A DNA stretch of 64,000 nucleotides from Takakia lepidozioides (taxonomy: Eukaryota > Streptophyta > Takakiopsida > Takakiales > Takakiaceae). Both the position numbers and the translations under genes were made by a program. Under the pieces are notes generated by a model, which was not told the DNA's origin, searched no databases, and saw nothing but the letters and a program-made list of their open reading frames with translations. Positions 58,341-64,000 of this stretch are shown here, piece after piece (the first letter of the stretch is position 1; every line of letters starts with the position of its first letter). Where the stretch lies: the NCBI GenBank assembly GCA_030704615.1, contig CM060734.1, positions 31,948,042 to 32,012,041 on the forward strand, read 5' to 3'.

Positions 58341-58559
58341 TGTCTTTAAGGTGTCATGGTTTTAGTCATGGTTATCTAGAATTACAAATGAAGTCCCAAC
58401 ACACAAAATATAAATATAAATATCTAAAATGTCCTAGTTAACTAGACGCCAGGTGAGGTACCAAGCCTCACTTGGGACATGGGGATAGGTTTTCCCGTTG
58501 TGAGGATGGAGGAGGCTCATCTTCTTATAGTGAAAATAGAAAGTGAACATAATGGAATC

Positions 58560-58700
58560 CCTCCACTCATGAATCCACTCAATCACATAAACTAAGTCAA
58601 GCCAAGGGCACCCTTGCTAAGGGAATCCACCCTACAAAGCCCTCTCTACACTCCTTCTCAATACCTAGAGCTATGGAGGTGAGAGAGGCTCATGGAGGCT
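58560..58700 (+). repeat. LTR-like fragment related to the Gypsy LTR core
   Basis: AAGTCAAGCCAAGGGCACCC and the following TCCACCC block match the ~360-bp LTR core at 32340-32410 and 44255-44330 with scattered differences. It lies upstream of the second gag copy, in the same plus-strand reading as the LTR cores there. Confidence 0.5.
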
Positions 58701-58949
58701 CTTGGCCCTCAAGGACCCCAAATAGTCCTTCAACAAGTCGTCAAAGACTCCTCAAAGCTCGCCAAATATTGGCAGGCTCTTGGGGCCTTGGTGTACTGTT
58801 TGGAGTACCATTGTCCAAGCTTTGGGAGCCTTAGTGAGATTGTTTGAGATCTTGAGGGCTCTTAGAGAGTTATTTGAGAGATCCTTGAAAGGTCTTGTCT
58901 ATTGCTTAAGTAAAAGAGTGTGGAGAAAGGGTAGTTTGAGAGCATGTTG

Positions 58950-61065
58950 TGATAGGAATTGCTTTAGTCTCTCTTCCTTGTAGTTTTCCACCCTCTCTGT
59001 AGGCCAAAACCTTTCCGTAGGTGGAGGCAAGAGTCAGTCCGGGTTTGGGCTCGGGTGTCTTGCAGAAGCGACACTGTAGAGTATTTTTGGTGTGGGGGAG
59101 TTATTTTTTTGATTTTCTTGTGTTTGGATCCCATCCACACCTGCATGCTTGACTGTGCGCCATGTCAGTTTTGTATGGGCGCTTGTTTCCATAGGAGGTT
59201 GGTCCAGATTTGATCACCGGCCAATCCTAGAGCGTAAGGGGTTGTTTCAATACCTTGAGGGGTCGCCCATGGACGATTACCATGAGTTTAGGCGGGGACA
59301 TGAGGTGGAGATTGAGGAATGGCAGGAGTATTGGCCACTTGACTATATCTCCATCACTAGAGGCATAAGAGCAGCGACGACACCAGCAGCTACACCAACA
59401 TCCCCAACTGCAAGCACTAGTAGTGGGACAAATGGTATAGGAGGTGGGAAATCCACTCAAGCTCCTGTTGCAGCACCAGCACCCGTGCCTGCCTTTAACA
59501 TAATTGTGGAATTCTTCGAGGAGTTGAGGAGAACTACCATGGGATAATGACAGAGAAGTTGCGGAGCTTGCAAGAGTTCCAACGGAGGCCTACTGAGAGT
59601 TTGAGGGAGGCTTACACTCGTGTGAGGCGCTTGATAAACGTAACCCAAGGGATTACAGAAGCTCAGGCAGTCCAATTTTGGTATGGGATATTGGACAAGG
59701 AGCTGACGAGAAGGGTACGGGATGCAACTCTCTTACAAGTGGACCAATCCACCTTAGCAAATGTGTTTTTGCTGGCAGAGCGAATAGAGCTCAATATGGT
59801 GGAGGAGCGAGTGGTTATCGTGGGGTTTGGCAACGAGACACAACAAAGTAGGGCTCCTAGCCAACAACAACCACTACCCCAACGTGTTCAAGGCAACAAA
59901 GGGGCTCAGGCGAAGCCTACGGAAGGACAAAGAGGATCTCAGATGTAGAGGTCTCTTCCTTCATTCTCAGGCCAACAACAATTGGGTGTGAGTTGTTGGG
60001 ATTATGGAGGACCTCATGTTAAGAAGGATTGCCCGGAGAGAGGCAAAGCGCCAACACAGGCACAGCCTACACAATTACAGTGTGGGCATTGTGGCAAGTA
60101 TGGGCATGAGGAGGCCCATTGTTATGACTTGCATCCTGAACTATGGCCAGGCCAATTCCATGGGAACAATGGTGGTCGAGGACGAGGCAATGTAGTCTAG
60201 AGAGGTAGAGGAGGCAGAGGTCATGGTGGATATCGTAACTAAAACCAATGAGCACAAGGTCAGGGTCAAGGTCATGACCAAGGCATGGTGGATAGGCTTG
60301 CCCAGCTAGAGCAACAGCTTGCTGCCAGACAACTATTCATGTTGCGCCAGCTCCAAGGCCTGAGATTCAAGCCCCACCTGCACAACCTCTTATGCCTAGG
60401 GAAGACCAGATTGGTATGGGCTTCATGTGTGGAGCCGTACTTGTAGGGCCATTGCATGTATTGGATTCTGCTGCTACTGTTACTCGAGCAGTAACGCGTG
60501 CTCCTGAGCCAAGAGGAGCGGATGTGGATTTTGATCCACAAAGGGGGGAAGCAAGTTGTCAGACAAGGCTTCGACAGTCCTTTACATTGGCTGAGACAGT
60601 ATCACCTACGCCATCAATGGCACCCGCTCGCCCAAGTGTGTCAAAGGTAGAGCCAAGAGTACCATTGGGGAGAGTTGGTGTGACTCGGGAAATGCCAGTG
60701 GGTGGTGCTGCAAAGCAAGGTGCAACCAATACATTGTTGGGGGCGGCTACGGCGGTTTACCAAGTGTTCTGCAATGACCATTGCAATGCCAGGGATTCGG
60801 CCAGTTGTTGTGTTCAGACTAGCAGCTAGACTCTGTGAGAGTGATGATGCATCGGCACTATCTGCGGGGATAGCAGATAAGGTGCAGTCTATGGATGCCT
60901 TGGATTCAAGGGTGAAGTCAGCCATAGCTGCACCATGGCAAGCGGAAGGTTGCAGGAGTTGTCAGCTAAGCCAGCCATTGAATGCAGCATGGTGACTCCT
61001 GGAGTAGTCCTGGTGGACAATCAGGATGAAGTGTTTCAATTGAGTGGCATGTCGAACGGCTTTTA
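58950..61065 (+). mobile_element. Truncated Gypsy element: leader and gag only
   Basis: Related to the 32173-44545 element but on the plus strand. gag starts at MDDYHEFRRGHEVEIEEW (59269) with DYISITRGI, breaks frame near 59545, and continues 59547-59948 (LREAYTRVRRLINVTQGITE, VQFWYGILDKELTRRVRDAT, LAERIELNMVEE). After a stop the knuckles follow: CWDYGGPHVKKDC, with Tyr where a Cys is expected, and CGHCGKYGHEEAHC. From 60400 the linker to the protease is recognisable up to VLVDNQDEVFQLSG near 61050; the DSG active site, methyltransferase and RT are absent. The copy is therefore 3'-truncated or deleted just before the protease. Confidence 0.8.
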
Positions 61066-61235
61066 CTCACCCATCCCTTCGCTATCCGAGGTGGAAACTC
61101 CAAGATAGAAGAGTTGGATATTTCTAAGCACTCAGCCCGTTCAGTACAATCAGTCATGACCTACAACTAGTGAATCATGGTTGTGCTTCCCATTTGTATT
61201 CCTTCTTGCCTTCATGTTATCAATTCACCTTATCT

Positions 61236-61265
61236 GATACTGAAGCATCAGATTGCTTCAGTATC
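61236..61265. repeat. Perfect stem-loop
   Basis: Arms GATACTGAAGCA and TGCTTCAGTATC (12 bp, perfect) enclose a 6-base loop. Nearby TATCAGA/TATCAG words recur to about 61370. Confidence 0.7.
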
Positions 61266-61583
61266 TACTTAATTCCAATTAATCATGCATTCATTTCACA
61301 GCTTCACTCATGTCTCTCTACACAGTGTGCTTGTATCGAATAAGTATCAGATTATGATTTATCAGGTATCAGACCAATGCCATAGTGACACTAATCTGCC
61401 CTACAGTTTCTCTACAACTTTGCATGTAACAAGCATCTACTGTTCATCTCTCCTCCTTCTCCGTGCTCTCCGCCTGATCTCCTCTCATACATGACCAAGA
61501 AGCCCTCCCCGTGAAGTGTGTCCCCTCTTTCCGTTGCCGCTCCCCTTATCTGCCCGCAAGATGTTCTAACCACCTAACTAATT

Positions 61584-61739
61584 AACCGTCATCCCTGTAG
61601 TAACACGTTCCTTTTGCAGATGTTGTTCCCTCACAGTCGTTCCCTGCCAATGATAACTGTTAACCGTCATCCCTGTAGTAACACGTTCCTTCTGCAGATG
61701 TCGTTCCCTCACAGTCATTCCCTGCCAATGATAACTGTT
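61584..61739. repeat. Tandem duplication, 78-bp unit, two copies
   Basis: Starts with AACCGTCATCCCTGTAGTAA and ends with CCAATGATAACTGTT in both copies. The copies differ at only a few pyrimidine positions, so this is a recent duplication. Confidence 0.85.
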
Positions 61740-61749
61740 CCCCACGTAC

Positions 61750-61905
61750 TGTGACAGGCTGTGTCAAGCTGTGTCGAGCTGTGACTGGCTGTGTAAGGCT
61801 GTGTCGGCTGTGTCGGGCTGTGTCGGGCTATGTTGGCTGTGACGGGCTGTGTCAGGCTGTGGCGGGCTGTGACGGGCTGTGTAAAGCTGTGACGGGCTGT
61901 GTAAC
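61750..61905. repeat. Minisatellite of GGCTGTG-type units
   Basis: About a dozen imperfect 10-bp units of the form GGCTGTGWCR, read also as CTGTGTCGGG. Together with the adjacent 78-bp duplication it may lie inside an LTR, since a purine-rich GAGAGAGGGAGGGGT read on the minus strand precedes TGTTAGAGGG near 62022. Confidence 0.8.
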
Positions 61906-62061
61906 CCCCCTAAAGCCTGCTGCTGCCACCCCTAAGGCTCATGTTGGTCTTAGTCTGTGCAAAAATTAAGGGTACCCCACAGAACCCGTAAAAGCGTCGA
62001 AGTCCCAAGCAGCCCTCTAACATTTACCCCTCCCTCTCTCAAAAAGCCGTGTCCTCACGGT

Positions 62062-63986
62062 TTACTGTTTGGGATTAGCAAACCTTTGTGAGCAAGCACC
62101 ATTCCGACGGTGAGAGTCTCGTGAAAGACTCCGTGTGCGAGCCCGAATCCTGTCACTGGTTGACGGAGATGATTGAGCACTACTTGGAAATGTCTGACCC
62201 TCCTTTGGCTGATAACGAGGTAACCTCTCAGGCATAGGAGATCCCCGTCGTTTCTTCTCTGCCATCTGAAGTGCATAGTCCTCTGCCATGTCAAAAGAGT
62301 CCGCTGAAGAAACAGTAGTATTAGAATCCTCGTTGCCCCCCAGGTGTTTTAACGGCCGAACTTTAAGTGGAATCCTGTGTGGCATACAATGTTGTCCAAC
62401 CATATCTGGAAGTTTAAATTGTACAACTTGTTGTAAGCGCTGGCACGCAAAATTAGTGAACGTCCTGAACTCCTTATCTGTATAGGTAAGAGGTGTACTA
62501 ATGACTTGGGAACAGTGCAAGTATTTCCATGCCTCATGTCCCTTAAAGAAAATATCTTCAGGGCCGAATTTCTGTGTTGTCAAATTGTTCCAAGCCGAAT
62601 GAAACCATGAACGAAGTTGGGAATTCTTCTGCATCATAACTTTTGCATCATATAGGTACATATGAGGTGGCACTGAAGGTAAGACCCAATGATCCCCACT
62701 GGAATAACTCAGAAATCGCAATTGCATCTTCTGCTGCTCAATGTGATAACGTGCCAGAAAACAAGCAGCATAGTATTATCCACAGCCCATGACAATACTT
62801 GATACCTCCTTGGTTTGGTATAAATGTACCCATGTACAACTTGGAAGGCAATTAATTCCTTCAACATGGTACCTGCTTCAGACCAGTACCTCGCAAAGTG
62901 ATGATCCTCAATGGGTCGATTGTTCGGAAGAACCTTAGTCCTAGTCGCCACTGGCAGCCAAATGCGCATGATCTGGTAGTAATGAGCCAACAAATGTGGC
63001 GGACTAAATTCCTTCCAAGCCAAATCCAACACAACGGGAATTTGGTTGAAGGGTATAATCATAGCCCGAGTGTACTCTCGTGCAGCAGGAGTCTTAGGTG
63101 GGTTAAAAGCAGCATCCCCCCATACCTCAGGCTGTGGTGTGGCTGTAGTAACAACAGGGTCAGCTACCTGCACAGTCACTTGTTGTGGTATTGGTACCAC
63201 TAGCCCTTCTACCACTGGCATCTCCTGCACCCCTTGCGAAGAAGACTGAAAAATTAGAGTTCTGGCTTGTAAATAAGTAGCCATCAGCTGCTCCTCAGGT
63301 ACAAAGACTCTCTTGTCAATATTTGAACTCAGATCATCCACCTGAGTCTGCAGGCCTTCTACATCCTCCTATAGCTCCGCTATCCTACTATAGACATTGT
63401 CTATAGTAGTTGTGGCAATGTTCTGCACCTGCAGTCTGAGCTCATTCATCTCGCCCTGGGTGAGCTTCTGTGGTGCTTTGCCTTCCACCGGCCCTTGTGC
63501 TAACCAGACCTGCATAAGGTGGTTATCCACCAAGTCGTGTGTGGCACCCCTGAGAGTCTGCTCCTCGGTGAGCCTGTACACATCTAACTGCTGCTGTAAA
63601 GCCTCCATGCGCTTTGCATGAGGTTCAACCAAACTCGCATAGGCAGCAGCCAGATTATTGGCTTCCTTCCAAGCCTTGTTAGCCACAGAGAGTTCATTTC
63701 TATTGACCATGACTGTTTGTTGCAACTCCAGGATGTACCTCTCTTGGTCAGCCTCAACCTGTCTGTATTGCTTGAAAGTATTCTCATTGCGACAGATTGT
63801 ATTCTTCATATCAACAATGAGTTTCGCCTGCTCGATTATCTCTGCATCTGCCTTCATACATCTCTCCCCTTGTCTGTTAACTTCTAATGCAGTTTGCTCA
63901 AGAGTAGTTGTGAGTGTAGCACATTGTATGGTCATCCTCTCATGTACTACCTGCAACTCCGTATGTAGTGCATTCACTTCTTGCAA
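62062..63986 (-). pseudogene. Coiled-coil ORF interrupted by a stop and a frameshift; continues beyond the window
   Basis: On the minus strand 63986-63372 is a long heptad-rich coiled coil (LELQQTVMVNRNELSVANKA, KRMEALQQQLDVYRL). A single in-frame TAG is followed without frame change by VEGLQTQVDDLSSNIDKRVF and a globular part (AARE, YTRAMIIPFNQIPVVLDLAW, HHFARYWSEAGTMLKELIAF). Near 62775 one base is lost or gained, and the frame continues (EQQKMQLRFLSYSSGDHWVL, AWKYLHCSQVIS) to a Ser/Arg-rich basic C-terminus ending at 62062. I do not recognise the family. The basic tail, the position just upstream of a purine-rich tract, and the damage suggest a retroelement ORF, but that is inference. Confidence 0.5.
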
Positions 63987-64000
63987 CTTGCCCTCATGCT

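Noticed and set aside
61750-61969. ORF of 72 codons with a repeated GCVxLCRA pattern
   Set aside because: Direct translation of the minisatellite; no start context or domain supports a protein.
1-64000. CRISPR arrays, operons, bacterial promoters or ribosome binding sites
   Set aside because: The window is nuclear eukaryotic DNA with spliced genes. The repeats seen are TRIM, SINE, LTR and satellite types, with no spacer-repeat pattern.

Overview
The window looks like nuclear DNA of a streptophyte, most likely a land plant. It contains spliced eukaryotic genes with plant-type relatives: ALDH6B-type methylmalonate-semialdehyde dehydrogenase, TIM13, the 20S proteasome beta-4 subunit, and a plastid/cyanobacterial-type FAD oxidoreductase. 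Introns run from 0.1 to 3.5 kb, and plant-type retrotransposons with an initiator-Met tRNA primer site are present. The species cannot be read from the sequence. The unusual transposon cargo would suit a seed-free plant, but that is only an impression.

Region 1 (1-23.8 kb) is the host gene part. In order: a single-exon regulator-like gene (601-1995, +); methylmalonate-semialdehyde dehydrogenase in three exons (5678-3410, -); TIM13 in two exons (7001-8419, +); proteasome beta-4 in four exons (9555-12136, +); and an FAD-dependent oxidoreductase in at least ten exons (21724-12395, -). The oxidoreductase introns are loaded with mobile DNA: a tandem miniature LTR element in one, a LINE with an internal inversion in another, and a second, oppositely oriented LINE just upstream.

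Region 2 (23.8-31.0 kb) has no recognisable gene; it holds one long hairpin and AT-rich DNA.

Region 3 (31.05-55.09 kb) appears to be one large DNA transposon. Its ends carry an 11-bp inverted repeat flanked by a 9-bp direct repeat. Inside are a decayed protein-kinase-like gene, two related decayed RING-H2 genes and a decayed hAT/DUF659 transposase, arranged as two convergent pairs. Each pair is bounded by GC-rich arrays of CGACCGCC-type palindromes. A 12.4-kb Ty3/Gypsy element is nested in the leader of the kinase-like gene. That retroelement is itself unusual: order gag - protease - cytosine-5 DNA methyltransferase - RT - RNase H - integrase - PHD finger, plus a captured 5' piece of a conserved plant gene. 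Its end structure fits integration of a two-LTR circle.

Region 4 (55.1-64 kb) holds a tRNA-type SINE, a truncated relative of the Gypsy element (gag part only), short tandem repeats, and the end of a coiled-coil ORF interrupted by a stop codon and a frameshift that runs off the window.

The host genes are unrelated housekeeping functions (valine catabolism, mitochondrial import, proteolysis, plastid redox) with no operon-like link. The biology of most interest is in the nested mobile elements.
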